From Sneathiellales bacterium (lineage in GTDB: Bacteria; Pseudomonadota; Alphaproteobacteria; JANQFL01), in the NCBI GenBank assembly GCA_028277845.1, contig JANQFL010000079.1:1-54239 (forward strand): a stretch of 54,239 bases of DNA, in the 5' to 3' direction. The translations under genes were made by a program, and so were the position numbers. The notes below the pieces were generated by a model. The model searched no databases, had not been told where the DNA came from, and saw only the letters and a program-made list of their open reading frames with translations. Shown one piece after another: positions 16,594 to 26,237 of the stretch. The number at the start of each line of letters is the position of its first letter. The stretch's first letter is position 1.

Positions 16594-18129
16594 ATGGCAT
16601 CCAAGGGCGTCGTCGCGGCAGGTCATCCGGAAACGGCCGAAGCCGCCGCAGAGGTGCTGCGCGCCGGCGGCAATGCCTTCGACGCCGCATTGGCGGCGGC
16701 CAGCATGGCGTGCCTGGCCGAACCGGTGCTGGCATCATTGGGCGGCGGCGGGTTTCTGCTGGCCCGCCCGGCAGGCGGCCAGCCGGTGGTCTACGATTTC
16801 TTCGTGCAGACGCCGAAGGCGCGACGGCCGGCCGGCGAGATCGATTTCCATCCCATCATCGCCGACTTCGGCACCACCACCCAGGAGTTCCATATCGGCA
16901 TGGGAGCGGTGGCGACGCCCGGCATGGTCCGCGGCCTGTTCGACATTCACCGCGACCTGGGCCGCATGCCCATGGCCGACGTGGTGGCGCAGACCGTGCA
17001 CAAGGCGAACACCGGTCTGCCCATGAACGACCTGCAGGCCTACATCCTGTCGGTCGTCGGGCCGATCTTCCGGGCAACGGACAGCGCCCGGGCGATCTAC
17101 GCCGGCCGCGCGCATCCGGACGCACTGCTGGCCGAAGGCGAGGCGCTGCATCAGCCGGACATGGCCGCCGTGCTCGACGTTCTGGCGGGGGACGGCGACG
17201 ACACCTTCTATCTGGGCGACATCGCCAAGCGCATCATCGCCGACTGCCGGGACAATGGCGGGCACCTGACCGACGACGACCTGGCGGGATACCGCGTCGC
17301 CAGGCGCCAACCCCTGCAAACCGCGTACGGCGACTGGAGCGTCTTCGCCAACCCGCCGCCGTCGGCCGGCGGACTGCTGATCGCCTTCGCCCTGAAACTG
17401 CTGGCGGGGACGCCGTGGCAAGGCGAGCCGTTCGGAACCCTGCCGCATCTGACTGCCCTGGCGCGGGTGATGGACGCGACCAACGAGGCCCGGGCGCAGG
17501 CCGGCGATCCGGCGCAATTGCAGGACGAAGCGTACATCGAACGCTACCGCCGTGAAGTGGCCAATCACCCGCCATCGTGGCGCGGCACCACGCACATCAA
17601 CGTCATCGATGCCGCGGGCAACGCCGCCGCCATGTCTCTGTCCAACGGCGAAGGCTGCGGCTCCATCCTGGCCGGGACCGGCATCATGCTGAACAACATG
17701 CTGGGCGAGGAAGACCTCAATCCGGACGGGTTCGGCCGCTGGCCCCTGGACAGCCGCATGAGCTCGATGATGACGCCGGCCCTGCTGCTGGGACCGGAGG
17801 GAGAGGAAACCGTCATGGGGTCGGGCGGCTCCAACCGCATCCGCACGGCCATCCTGCAGGTGATCGTCAACCTGATCGGTTGCGGCCTGCCGGTCGAGCA
17901 GGCCGTGCGCCACCCGCGGCTACACTTCGAACGGGGTGAGCTGAACGCGGAGCCGGGGTTCGCAGCCGCCGTGCTGGACGCGCTGGAAGACGAGTTTCCG
18001 CACCAGACCCGGTGGCAGGACAGGAACATGTTCTTCGGCGGCGTGCACACGGCCTGTTTCGACCCGCGCGCGGGTGCCTTCGACGGCACCGGCGACCCGC
18101 GCCGCGGCGGCGTTTGCCAAATCGTATGA
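16594..18129 (+). CDS. ggt: Gamma-glutamyltransferase
   Basis: 511-residue Ntn-hydrolase that self-cleaves and transfers or hydrolyses gamma-glutamyl groups, for example from glutathione. The N-terminal GVVAAGHPETAEAAAEVLRAGGNAFDAALAA is typical. The autocleavage and nucleophile Thr lies in RGTTHINVIDAAGN near residue 332, followed by GCGSILAGTGIMLNNML and MGSGGSNRIRTA. No clear signal peptide, so this member may be cytoplasmic, like some alphaproteobacterial relatives. Starts 31 bp after the tRNA. Which donor it uses is not predictable. Confidence 0.9.
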   Translation: MASKGVVAAGHPETAEAAAEVLRAGGNAFDAALAAASMACLAEPVLASLGGGGFLLARPAGGQPVVYDFFVQTPKARRPAGEIDFHPIIADFGTTTQEFHIGMGAVATPGMVRGLFDIHRDLGRMPMADVVAQTVHKANTGLPMNDLQAYILSVVGPIFRATDSARAIYAGRAHPDALLAEGEALHQPDMAAVLDVLAGDGDDTFYLGDIAKRIIADCRDNGGHLTDDDLAGYRVARRQPLQTAYGDWSVFANPPPSAGGLLIAFALKLLAGTPWQGEPFGTLPHLTALARVMDATNEARAQAGDPAQLQDEAYIERYRREVANHPPSWRGTTHINVIDAAGNAAAMSLSNGEGCGSILAGTGIMLNNMLGEEDLNPDGFGRWPLDSRMSSMMTPALLLGPEGEETVMGSGGSNRIRTAILQVIVNLIGCGLPVEQAVRHPRLHFERGELNAEPGFAAAVLDALEDEFPHQTRWQDRNMFFGGVHTACFDPRAGAFDGTGDPRRGGVCQIV

Positions 18130-18220
18130 GGCCGCCGGCGGACACCGCGCGACGACGACGGTTGCATAATCACCCGTAACACGGGAGACTTCCCGGACAC
18201 ATCACGACAGGGGAGTGACC

Positions 18221-19198
18221 GTGAGAATCGGAACCGTTCTCGGGTTGGCGACGATGATGTTGACGGCGGCGCCGGCCCTGGCCGAGATCAAGCCGCCGCC
18301 CGCCGGTGCACAGTACGACTTCAAATGCACCCTCAAGGGCCAGCCGGACTGGACCGTGCAATGGGACATCCTCAAATCGGAAGCCAAGTCGATCGTCATT
18401 GGCGAACGCATCGGTGACGAGGAACACTGGCGCGAACTGCCGCCCTATCTGATCGGCACCACCATCGCCACGAAACGCTCGGCGCTGGACGGCACCCGGG
18501 CCATGACGTTCGACCAAGGCGGATTCCTCGGTTTCGGCGACTTTACCGGCATCCGCGGCCTGAACGTCAACTCGTCGTTCTCCGGAGAGGTCACCGAAAC
18601 GGCGCCGGAGGGCCTGCAGATCGCGTGGAAATACACACTGACGGTAGAGGCCCACGGCAAGACGCCGCATGACGTGCTGGGTGAGCCGGAGATCTTTCAG
18701 ATTTCCGAGACCCGCACCGCCGGGCATTACAAGTCGGTGCGCAAGATCTTCTACGCCCCGTCGATCCGCGGGCCGCTGGCGTACAATTACGTCGACAACA
18801 CCGGTGTCGACGAACGCTGCATGCTGACCGCCTACCGCAAGCCGGGCGACGCGGCACCGCGCATGACCATGGCCGTGGTCGACCGCAGCCCGGCGGCACC
18901 CGAACCCGTGGCGTCGGCGACTCAACCGGCACAGCAACCCGCGACCACCGCCACGCCGGCACCGGCTCCCGCACCGGCGCAACAATCCGCCGCGGCACCA
19001 TCGGGCTCGTTCCCGAAGGGCGTGCGGACCATGACGATCGTGACCCGCACCACCAACTACAACTTCGACGTCAACCGGCGCAGCGAGGAACCGTCGAAGA
19101 TGGTCAAGGTGCCGCTCGTCGGGACGTCGCTGGTCGGCGACAAGGTCGGCGAAGTCTTCTGGGACGGCAACACCCTCACCATCGTCATCGACAACTAG
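18221..19198 (+). CDS. Exported protein of unknown function
   Basis: 325-residue protein with a Sec signal peptide (residues 1 to ~20, ending APALA), a globular region of about 200 residues, then an Ala/Pro/Gln-rich linker near residues 220-265 and a C-terminal segment beginning FPKGVRTMTIVTRTTNYNFDVNRR. GTG at 18221 is preferred because AGGGGAG ends about 6 nt upstream; an in-frame GTG at 18215 is too close to it. Only a few cysteines, no obvious catalytic motif. The linker suggests two separately folded parts in the periplasm. No family recognised. Confidence 0.65.
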   Translation: MRIGTVLGLATMMLTAAPALAEIKPPPAGAQYDFKCTLKGQPDWTVQWDILKSEAKSIVIGERIGDEEHWRELPPYLIGTTIATKRSALDGTRAMTFDQGGFLGFGDFTGIRGLNVNSSFSGEVTETAPEGLQIAWKYTLTVEAHGKTPHDVLGEPEIFQISETRTAGHYKSVRKIFYAPSIRGPLAYNYVDNTGVDERCMLTAYRKPGDAAPRMTMAVVDRSPAAPEPVASATQPAQQPATTATPAPAPAPAQQSAAAPSGSFPKGVRTMTIVTRTTNYNFDVNRRSEEPSKMVKVPLVGTSLVGDKVGEVFWDGNTLTIVIDN

Positions 19199-19218
19199 AC
19201 CTTCGGTTGGACGAAACC

Positions 19219-19725
19219 ATGATCCACAGAACCCTGCTTGCAATCATCATTTCGTTGTCCCTGGCCCTCACGCCCGCTGCCGTTCATGCGGATAGCGGCG
19301 GTGGCGGCGATGCCGGCGGCTTGGGCGACGACCCCTTCGCCGTTCAACAACGTGCCGCCGTGGTATTGACCGTTATCCTGGTGGCGACCGTCTTCGACCA
19401 GACCGCCCGTTCCATGACCCTGCTGAACCTGGGCGGCCTGCTGCAAAACCAACAGAACCTGCTGATCCAGGGCGGCCCCGATGCGTTGTCGTCGATGAAC
19501 CAGTTGCTGGCTCTCAGTTTGCTGGCCTTTACCGCGACGGCGGTTTTGTTGCTGGCCATGGCGCGTGGGGCGCGCTGGCAAAAACGGCACTTCGTGCCGC
19601 CAAGAGAAGCCCGGACATTTCCCATCGGCATGGCCATGATGGCGTTCGTCCTTGTCGGCTTGCTGCAATTGCCGTGGGCCATGGCGAAGACGTACAGCCG
19701 GCACGGATTGATGTCGACGCAGTAA
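19219..19725 (+). CDS. Membrane protein of unknown function
   Basis: 168-residue protein: an N-terminal signal-like helix ending near HADS, a Gly/Asp-rich stretch, then three hydrophobic segments (AAVVLTVILVATVF; LLALSLLAFTATAVLLLAMARG; IGMAMMAFVLVGLLQLPWAM). The ATG at 19219 has a poor ribosome site, but the gene follows the preceding exported protein by only 20 bp in the same direction and may be translated with it. No motif suggests a function. Confidence 0.55.
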   Translation: MIHRTLLAIIISLSLALTPAAVHADSGGGGDAGGLGDDPFAVQQRAAVVLTVILVATVFDQTARSMTLLNLGGLLQNQQNLLIQGGPDALSSMNQLLALSLLAFTATAVLLLAMARGARWQKRHFVPPREARTFPIGMAMMAFVLVGLLQLPWAMAKTYSRHGLMSTQ

Positions 19726-19831
19726 CCGCCGGCGCCCTCAACGGACGTTGTGAAACGCCGGCCGGGTTTTGCTTGCGCCCGGCTGGCACATCGCCCATGT
19801 TGGTCGATCTTGCTGCAAGACGAGTAACGAA

Positions 19832-20347
19832 GTGCGCGGGCGACGGAAAAGCTGGGGGTTTCCCCGTTGGGAAGGCTATGAAAAGGGCCGCGACGCGGCG
19901 ACGGTCCGCATGTGCGAGTTCCCCGGCTGCACCGATCCCGGCGAACATCCCGCGCCCAAGCACCGGGATTCCGACGAGAAGTGGTGGTTCTGCCAGGCCC
20001 ATGCGGCCGAGTTCAACAAGAACTGGAACTACTTCACCGGCATGACCGACGAGGAGAAGGAAGCGGCGGCCAACGATGCCCGCTATCACGCCACCCGCAA
20101 CCGGGCTTGGGACTGGTCAAGCGACAGCGATGGCGGCGACCACGTCTGGACCAGCCAGGAACGGGCAGCGCTTTCGGTGCTGGGCCTGCACCCCACGGCC
20201 ATGCCCGACGAGATCAAAACCCAGTACCGGCAGTTGGCCAAGGAAAACCACCCCGACGCCAATCTGGGCGACCCGGAATCGGAAGAACGGTTCAAACAGA
20301 TCCAGGCCGCCTACGATGTGTTGCGCACGGCCATCGGCGACACCTGA
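19832..20347 (+). CDS. J-domain protein with N-terminal CxxxxC motif
   Basis: 171-residue co-chaperone-like protein. Residues ~30-90 carry the alphaproteobacterial pattern MCEFPGCTDPGEHPAPKH ... WFCQAHAAEFNKNWNYFTGM, and the C-terminal ~60 residues are a J domain (ALSVLGLHPTAMPDEIKTQYRQL) with YRQLAKENHPDAN: the HPD tripeptide that stimulates DnaK ATPase is present. I took the GTG at 19832 as start because similar proteins begin shortly before the Trp/Arg-rich WGFPRWEGYEKGRD segment; the exact start is uncertain. Its clients are unknown. Confidence 0.75.
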   Translation: MRGRRKSWGFPRWEGYEKGRDAATVRMCEFPGCTDPGEHPAPKHRDSDEKWWFCQAHAAEFNKNWNYFTGMTDEEKEAAANDARYHATRNRAWDWSSDSDGGDHVWTSQERAALSVLGLHPTAMPDEIKTQYRQLAKENHPDANLGDPESEERFKQIQAAYDVLRTAIGDT

Positions 20348-20361
20348 CGTCAGCCCAACTT

Positions 20362-21318
20362 TTATCCGCGTCCGGACAGGACACCCGACTCCGCGATGAC
20401 CTGCGCCGCCGCCTGCTCCTGGTGCGGCGCCATCAAATGCACGCCATTGACGCCGGGAATGTCACGTATCTGCTCCATCAGTTCCATGCAGATGCGCCGT
20501 CCTTCCGCCGCCTGGTCGGCGGCGCCGTCGAGCCGGGCAATGAGTGCGTCCGGGATCGATACGCCGTAAAGGTTTTCGTGCATCCAGCGGGCCGATTTCG
20601 CCGAGGCCAGCGGCCCGATGCCGACGAGAATGTACAATCGCTCGGTGATGCCGTGGTCGGCAAGACGCGCCATGTAGCGGCGCAGGATATCCATATCGAA
20701 GGCGTATTGGGTCTGCACGAAATCCGCCCCCGCCGCGATCTTGGCTAGCAGGCCGTTGGGCGCCCAATCGGCGGGCGGATCGAAGGGCGCGTCGGCGGCG
20801 CCGAGAAACAGTCCGGGCGCCGCCGCCACCTTGCGGCCCGATGGCAGTTCGCCGGCATCGCGCATGCGGGCCGCGGTTTCCAGGATGCCGGCGCTTTCCA
20901 GATCATAGATCTGTTTCGCATCGGGCTGGTCGCCGGCGGAAACATCATCGCCGCGCAAGGCCAGAATATTCGGCACGCCGAGCGCCGCCGCGCCCAGCAA
21001 GTCGCCCTGCAGCGCCAGCCGGTTGCGGTCGCGGCAGGTCATCTGCAGGACCGGCTCGATGCCCGCGCGGGCCAGGATGGCGCAGGCAGCCAAGGTCGAC
21101 ATGTGGCTTTTGGCGCTGGCGCCGTCCGTCACGTTGACCGCGTCGGCCAAACCTTTCAGGCAGCCCGCCCGGTCCAGCACCGATTGCGGGTCGGCCGAGA
21201 CCGGCGGCGTGGTTTCCGCGGTGACCGCGAAATGGCCGGCGCGCAGGACCTGTTCGAGATGTCCGGGAGATCGGATCGGGACGGCCGGACCGCCGCCCGC
21301 CGCGTCACTCGGCCGCAA
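20362..21318 (-). CDS. Methylenetetrahydrofolate reductase-family protein
   Basis: About 318-residue TIM-barrel flavoprotein of the MetF family, which reduces 5,10-methylene-THF to 5-methyl-THF. Visible are FAVTAETTPPVSADP near the start, GASAKSHMSTLA, EPVLQMTCRDRNRLALQGDLLGA and ADFVQTQYAFD with the conserved Gln. Shorter and more divergent than the methionine-synthesis MetF; relatives of this kind often pair with methyltransferases or corrinoid proteins. No ATG exists near the conserved start: a TTG at 21318 overlaps the end of the glutamine amidotransferase gene by 14 bp, and a more distal ATG at 21366 is possible. Confidence 0.75.
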   Translation of the reverse strand: MRPSDAAGGGPAVPIRSPGHLEQVLRAGHFAVTAETTPPVSADPQSVLDRAGCLKGLADAVNVTDGASAKSHMSTLAACAILARAGIEPVLQMTCRDRNRLALQGDLLGAAALGVPNILALRGDDVSAGDQPDAKQIYDLESAGILETAARMRDAGELPSGRKVAAAPGLFLGAADAPFDPPADWAPNGLLAKIAAGADFVQTQYAFDMDILRRYMARLADHGITERLYILVGIGPLASAKSARWMHENLYGVSIPDALIARLDGAADQAAEGRRICMELMEQIRDIPGVNGVHLMAPHQEQAAAQVIAESGVLSGRG

Positions 21319-22033
21319 CGGTTTGTTCCCGGTCGGCGCCCAGGCGGCCATCCAGCCAGGCTTCAAGGAAGGAGGGGATCCACCGATCGACCAGCGGTTC
21401 GCTGATCGGCCGGAACCGGTGTTGCACTTCCTGGCATTGGGCGCCGGGCATGACCAGCCGGTGCACGGCGATGGAACTCCAGCGTTCCATCATCGCCGCC
21501 GTCACCTCGGGATGGAACTGCAGGGCCAGCGCGTTCGAACCGTAGCGGAACGCCTGGTTGGGAAACATCTCACTGGTCGCCAGCAACTCGCAGTGGTCAG
21601 GCAGGTCGAAACCTTCGCCGTGCCATTGGTAGAATAGACGCTTGGGCCCGAACAACGGTTCGCCGGCCGGCGTCGGCGTGATGTCGTAATAACCGATTTC
21701 GTGAAAGCCCTGCGGATGCGGCCCGACCCGGGCACCCAGCGTGCGGGCCAGCATCTGGCCCCCCAGGCAGACCCCGAGATAGGGCTTGCCGGACGAGACG
21801 GCCATGGCGATCCAGTCCAGCTCGGCGCGGATGAACGGCAGATGATCGTCGTTGGCGCTCATTGGGCCGCCGAACACGACGGATCCGGCGTAGCCGTCCA
21901 TGCTTTCGGGCAGGTCGTCGCCGCAGGCCGGGCGGCGGATTTCCAACGCATATCCCAGGGCCTCCAGCGTGCGGCCGATCCGGCCGGGATCCGAGGTTTC
22001 CTGATGGACAATCAACAATACGGTTTTGGTCAT
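21305..22033 (-). CDS. Class I glutamine amidotransferase-like protein
   Basis: 242-residue protein of the GMP-synthase-like glutamine amidotransferase (GATase1) family. The catalytic Cys lies in GVCLGGQMLARTLG, and the His of the Cys-His-Glu triad in LQFHPEV; GGPMSANDDHLPFI precedes them. Such stand-alone GATases hydrolyse gamma-glutamyl compounds or act on unknown substrates. Overlap with the following MetF-like gene suggests one transcript. An in-frame ATG at 22045 is an alternative start. Confidence 0.82.
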   Translation of the reverse strand: MTKTVLLIVHQETSDPGRIGRTLEALGYALEIRRPACGDDLPESMDGYAGSVVFGGPMSANDDHLPFIRAELDWIAMAVSSGKPYLGVCLGGQMLARTLGARVGPHPQGFHEIGYYDITPTPAGEPLFGPKRLFYQWHGEGFDLPDHCELLATSEMFPNQAFRYGSNALALQFHPEVTAAMMERWSSIAVHRLVMPGAQCQEVQHRFRPISEPLVDRWIPSFLEAWLDGRLGADREQTVAAE

Positions 22034-22137
22034 AACCCATGACATTATGGCGCACGTCGCTATTCGGCAAGGCTATGCTAGACTCATTAAAACAGCTTTA
22101 GGGCGATTCGCCGGCGGCGGCCGGACCAAAACAGGCC

Positions 22138-24003
22138 ATGGACAAGAAAACACAGCTGCATATCTGGTACTTCATTCTCGCCATGCTGGGCATTCTGGTG
22201 CTGCAGAGCCTGTGGGGCCAGGGCCAGCAGGTCGAGGTGATCCCGTACAGCCGGTTCCAGGCGCTGCTGGAGGAAGGCCGGATCGCCGAAATCACGGTCA
22301 GCGAGAACCACATTCGCGGCCGCCTGAGCGAGCCATTATCGGATGGCCGCACCCACTTCCAGACCAACCGGGTGGAATGGGACGTGGCCAAGGACCTTGC
22401 CAAATACGGCGTTACCTTCGCCGGCCAGATCGAAAGCACGGCGCTGCGCGACATCCTAGGCTGGGTCCTGCCCATGGTGATTTTCTTCGCCATCTGGATG
22501 TTCGTCTTCCGCCGCTTCGCCGACCGCCAGGGCATGGGCGGCGGTCTGTTTTCGGTCGGCAAGAGCAAGGCCAAGGTCTACATGGAGAAAGAGACCGGGG
22601 TGACGTTCGACGACGTCGCCGGGGTCGACGAGGCCAAGGAGGAGCTGCAGGAGATCGTCGCCTTCCTGCGTCAGCCCGACGACTACGGCCGGCTCGGCGC
22701 GCGCATCCCCAAGGGCGTACTGCTGGTCGGCCCGCCCGGCACCGGCAAGACGTTGCTGGCCCGCGCGGTGGCCGGCGAGGCGGGGGTGCCGTTCTATTCG
22801 ATCAACGGCTCCGAGTTCGTCGAGATGTTCGTCGGCGTCGGCGCCGCCCGCGTGCGGGATTTGTTCGAGCAGGCCCGCATGCATGCGCCGTGCATCATCT
22901 TCATCGACGAGCTGGATGCGCTTGGCCGGGCCCGCGGCCTGTATCCCGGCGGCGGCGGCGGACACGACGAGAAGGAGCAGACCCTCAACCAGTTGCTGGC
23001 CGAACTGGACGGCTTCGATCCGTCGGCCGGCATCGTGTTGCTGTCCGCCACCAACCGGCCGGAAATCCTCGATCCCGCCCTGCTGCGGGCCGGGCGCTTC
23101 GACCGGCAGGTTCTGGTCGACCGGCCCGACAAAACGGGCCGCATCGCCATTCTCGGCGTGCATCTGAAAAAAATAGAGCTGGCCGACGATGTCGATGCCG
23201 AACAGATTGCCGCCCTGACGCCGGGGTTCTCCGGCGCCGACCTGGCCAATCTGGTCAACGAGGCCGCCCTGCTGGCCACCCGGCACGGCAGCGAGGCCGT
23301 ATCGATGGACGATTTCACCGCCGCCATCGAACGCATCGTCGCCGGCCTGGAAAAGAAGAACCGCCTGCTGAACCCCCATGAACGCCGTGTCGTCGCCCAT
23401 CACGAAATGGGCCACGCGCTGGTCGCCATGGCCCTGCCCGGCACCGACCCGGTACATAAGGTATCGATCATTCCGCGCGGTATCGGCGCGCTCGGTTACA
23501 CCATCCAGCGGCCGACCGAGGACCGCTATCTGATGAGCCGGGCGGAACTGGAAAACAAGATGGCCGTGCTGCTGGGCGGCCGGGCGGCGGAGGTGCTGAT
23601 CTTCGAGGAAGTGTCGACCGGTGCGTCCGACGACCTGGCCAAGGCCACCGACATCGCCCGCAACATGGTGATGCGCTACGGCATGGTCGAAGGCCTGGGC
23701 CAGGTGGCCTACGACAGCGACCCGGCGCCCTTGCTGGGCACGCCGCAGGGCATGGCCTTCAAGCCGCGCCAGTACAGCGAACAGACGGCCCACGAGATCG
23801 ACGTGGCCGTCCGCCAGATCATCGATGCCGCGTTCGAGCAGGCGCTGTCCATTCTGACCCGGCACCGGGGCACACTGGAGACCGGCGCCGAACATCTGCT
23901 GCGGGTGGAAACCCTGCAGGAAACGGAATTGTCCAAACTGGCCGCCGACGTCACGCCCGACGCCGAACCGCCGGCCGGCACGATCGCCGCATCGGCGGAT
24001 TAA
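22138..24003 (+). CDS. ftsH: ATP-dependent zinc metalloprotease FtsH
   Basis: 621-residue membrane AAA+ protease for quality control of membrane and short-lived proteins. Two N-terminal transmembrane helices (~10-24 and ~105-122) bracket a ~75-residue periplasmic domain. Walker A is GPPGTGKT, Walker [12 protein letters not shown], the SRH region contains [10 protein letters not shown], and the zinc site is HEMGH (most FtsH have HEAGH) with the third ligand in [11 protein letters not shown]. Length is typical, without the long acidic tail of some homologs. It may be a second, divergent FtsH rather than the essential one linked to tilS. Confidence 0.92.
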   Translation: MDKKTQLHIWYFILAMLGILVLQSLWGQGQQVEVIPYSRFQALLEEGRIAEITVSENHIRGRLSEPLSDGRTHFQTNRVEWDVAKDLAKYGVTFAGQIESTALRDILGWVLPMVIFFAIWMFVFRRFADRQGMGGGLFSVGKSKAKVYMEKETGVTFDDVAGVDEAKEELQEIVAFLRQPDDYGRLGARIPKGVLLVGPPGTGKTLLARAVAGEAGVPFYSINGSEFVEMFVGVGAARVRDLFEQARMHAPCIIFIDELDALGRARGLYPGGGGGHDEKEQTLNQLLAELDGFDPSAGIVLLSATNRPEILDPALLRAGRFDRQVLVDRPDKTGRIAILGVHLKKIELADDVDAEQIAALTPGFSGADLANLVNEAALLATRHGSEAVSMDDFTAAIERIVAGLEKKNRLLNPHERRVVAHHEMGHALVAMALPGTDPVHKVSIIPRGIGALGYTIQRPTEDRYLMSRAELENKMAVLLGGRAAEVLIFEEVSTGASDDLAKATDIARNMVMRYGMVEGLGQVAYDSDPAPLLGTPQGMAFKPRQYSEQTAHEIDVAVRQIIDAAFEQALSILTRHRGTLETGAEHLLRVETLQETELSKLAADVTPDAEPPAGTIAASAD

Positions 24004-24013
24004 TCCGCGCCCC

Positions 24014-24574
24014 GTGGCACAGACGCACGCCGATTTCGTCGTCGAAACGGTGGTCCGGGACGACACCCGCCGTTCCGCCCTGGATTGCGTCTTTCAATTG
24101 AACCTGCGCGACGGCTGGATCGGCGCCGGCTTCGTGCGCAGCGCCGTGTGGGACCGGCTCAGCGGTCGCCCGAACCGGACACCGCTTCCCGACATCGACG
24201 TGATTTATTTCGACCCGGACGACACCTCGAAAGACGTCGAGAGATCTTTGGAGCGGGCATTGTCGGACATGCTGCCCGGTTTTCCCTGGTCGGTGAAAAA
24301 CCAGGCCCGCATGCATGTGCGCAATGACGATCCGCCCTATGTTTCAACGGACGACGCCATGCGGCATTGGGCGGAGACGGCGACCTGCGTCGCGATACGG
24401 ACAACGGGGATGGGCAGCTATGAACTCTTGGCGCCGTTCGGCCTGGAGGATCTGATGGCCATGTGCATTCGGCCGACGCCGCATTTCGTCCGCAAACCGG
24501 ACGTGTTCCGGGCGCGCACCGGGCGCAAGGACTGGCGCGCCATTTGGCCGGAAGTGACGGTCAGGGAATACTGA
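24014..24574 (+). CDS. Nucleotidyltransferase-family protein
   Basis: 186-residue protein of the COG3575-type nucleotidyltransferase-like family, common in proteobacteria and uncharacterised. Motifs include LRDGWIGAGFVRSAVWDRLSG and LPDIDVIYFDPDD, whose acidic residues could bind metal as in the Pol-beta superfamily, then SVKNQARMHVRN and APFGLEDLMAMCIRPTP. Starts with GTG at 24014, 10 bp after ftsH, and converges on the next gene with a 14-bp overlap of 3' ends. Confidence 0.75.
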   Translation: MAQTHADFVVETVVRDDTRRSALDCVFQLNLRDGWIGAGFVRSAVWDRLSGRPNRTPLPDIDVIYFDPDDTSKDVERSLERALSDMLPGFPWSVKNQARMHVRNDDPPYVSTDDAMRHWAETATCVAIRTTGMGSYELLAPFGLEDLMAMCIRPTPHFVRKPDVFRARTGRKDWRAIWPEVTVREY

Positions 24575-24884
24575 ATTCCGGAATGTCGCCGAAATCGGTC
24601 ACGGCGACTCGGGTCTCCACGTTGACCCAGTTGGCGCCGGCGGCGACGAAGCAGGACGGTCCGCCCGGCTCGGTCAGCACGATCGACCAGGTGTTGCCCT
24701 TGGGCGACGCCAGGACCTCGACCATTTTGCCGTTGGAGGTCACGCCGATGGCGACCTGCTGCTCGACGAACTTCTCGGCCAGCCGTTTGACGAGGGTGCT
24801 GCGGTCGCCGCAGCGCGGGGCCGATTGGGCGTGGGACAGTGCTGGCAAAGCGATCAGGCTTGCGGCGATGATATATTTCAGCAT
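24561..24884 (-). CDS. Small periplasmic protein of unknown function
   Basis: 107-residue exported protein: signal peptide of 19 residues (ending LSHA before Q), then a compact acidic domain with two Cys (APRCGDRSTL, GGPSCFVAAG) that could form a disulfide. An AAAGG site lies about 8 nt before the ATG at 24884. Similar small secreted proteins are common in Rhodospirillales. The 3' end overlaps the convergent nucleotidyltransferase gene by 14 bp. Function not recognisable. Confidence 0.65.
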   Translation of the reverse strand: MLKYIIAASLIALPALSHAQSAPRCGDRSTLVKRLAEKFVEQQVAIGVTSNGKMVEVLASPKGNTWSIVLTEPGGPSCFVAAGANWVNVETRVAVTDFGDIPEFSIP

Positions 24885-25130
24885 GGCGTCACCTTTCCGT
24901 ATAGGCGTCCGGTCCCCTTGCGGGTTCGAACGCGGTATCCATGCGACGCTGTCCCTGATCTCCAATGCTAAATGGCCACAGTTGGCAAAAGGTTAACACG
25001 GTTTTTGGCGGAAAACAGGGATATATCGACGGACAGGAGATATGTGCCCATACACTTTTTGGTAAGATGGGACTGTTATAAGCTGACCATTGCGCAATCC
25101 TCGCAGACAAAACGGCGTCCGGCCTGAACC

Positions 25131-25370
25131 ATGGATTCCATCTATTTCGCCTTGACCCTGGTTGTCGTCGTCTGGCTACTGGTCTGGAGCCTGCGAAACG
25201 ACAAGGCAAGATCGATCGACGATCAGTCGGGCCTGTTTGCCATGCGCAGCCCCGGCAACAAGTCCCGCAAATCGACCAAGAAACAACCCTACGTGCCGGG
25301 CCAGGACGCGGCCAAAGCGGCGGAGAACCTGGCGCAGGAGCATTCGGGCGCCGAATCCCCGACGCGTTAG
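25131..25370 (+). CDS. Small single-pass membrane protein
   Basis: 79-residue protein with one N-terminal transmembrane helix (residues 4-20, YFALTLVVVVWLLVWSL) and a basic, Lys/Ser-rich tail. No cysteine or catalytic motif, and no clear Shine-Dalgarno. It converges on the methyltransferase gene with a 4-bp overlap of 3' ends. The 246-bp gap upstream, shared with the periplasmic protein gene, shows no site I can name. Confidence 0.5.
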   Translation: MDSIYFALTLVVVVWLLVWSLRNDKARSIDDQSGLFAMRSPGNKSRKSTKKQPYVPGQDAAKAAENLAQEHSGAESPTR

Positions 25371-26059
25371 TCGGCCGACATATTCCTGCACACCAGAAAA
25401 ACCGACCGGCACCCGTCGGTAAAGTCCTGCCGGTCGATGCGCCAGCCGTTTGACTCGACCTTGCGGCGCAGATCTTCCAGGGCATAGCCCTTGTAGCCCA
25501 CCTCCCACTTGTGGGCGTCGAAATCCTCGTCGTCCGAGATGACGAAGCGGTCGAGCCAGCGCAACTTCTTGAGGAAGCTGCGTTTGCGGAAAACATGGCG
25601 GTTCCAATACAGGCTCAGGCCGAACTGGGTCGCCTCGTAAGGCACGGACATGACGAGCCAGGGTGCGCGTGAGTCGGCGAAGGCGCGGAGAATACCGTCC
25701 ACCTTGGCCCAGTGCAGATGCTCCAGCGTTTCGCAGCAAACGATGCAGTCGAAACCCTGTATTTGCGCCGCATCCAGTTCCCGCAGATCGGTTTGAATGT
25801 GACCGGTCGCGCCGTTGCGCGGGCCATGGGGCTCCACGTCCAGCGTCGTCACGTCGTAACGGGCGTTGGCCAGCATGGCCGTGACCAGGCCCATATACGG
25901 GCCGATTTCCAGCACCTTCTGCACACCGAGCGTATTGACCAGATGCACCTGGAACCACTGATGCACGATGCGCTTGTCGGTGTAGTAGCGCTGCCAGGTC
26001 TCGCGGAAATTGTCGTCGTTGAATGCCAAGGAATCGGGCCTGCGTATAGGATGGGACAT
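25367..26059 (-). CDS. SAM-dependent methyltransferase
   Basis: 230-residue class I methyltransferase. Motif I is VLEIGPYMGLVTAML, motif II contains TTLDVEPHGP, and motif IV FDCIVCCETLEHLHW carries the acidic/aromatic pattern of small-molecule or sugar methyltransferases. The ATG at 26059 with GGAG about 6 nt upstream is favoured over a TTG at 26101. It is monocistronic and divergent from the agmatinase-family gene. Substrate unknown. Confidence 0.78.
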   Translation of the reverse strand: MSHPIRRPDSLAFNDDNFRETWQRYYTDKRIVHQWFQVHLVNTLGVQKVLEIGPYMGLVTAMLANARYDVTTLDVEPHGPRNGATGHIQTDLRELDAAQIQGFDCIVCCETLEHLHWAKVDGILRAFADSRAPWLVMSVPYEATQFGLSLYWNRHVFRKRSFLKKLRWLDRFVISDDEDFDAHKWEVGYKGYALEDLRRKVESNGWRIDRQDFTDGCRSVFLVCRNMSAD

Positions 26060-26237
26060 CGTCTCCGAGGTTTTAGAGGGGTTGGCGTCCAAAGGGAACA
26101 AGGGAAGGTGGTGACGGCGTCGACGGCACGGACTATTGTCTTGCGGCGTTCGGGCCCGATCAATAACAGCCTACGTGATCGAATGTTCCCATTCTCAGAG
26201 GTTGCCCGGCGCGATACTCAACAATAGGTCATGACAG

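Noticed and set aside
24885-25130. Sigma-70 style promoter (TTGGTA ... TATAAG) before the small membrane gene
   Set aside because: Spacer of about 12 bp is too short for a normal promoter.
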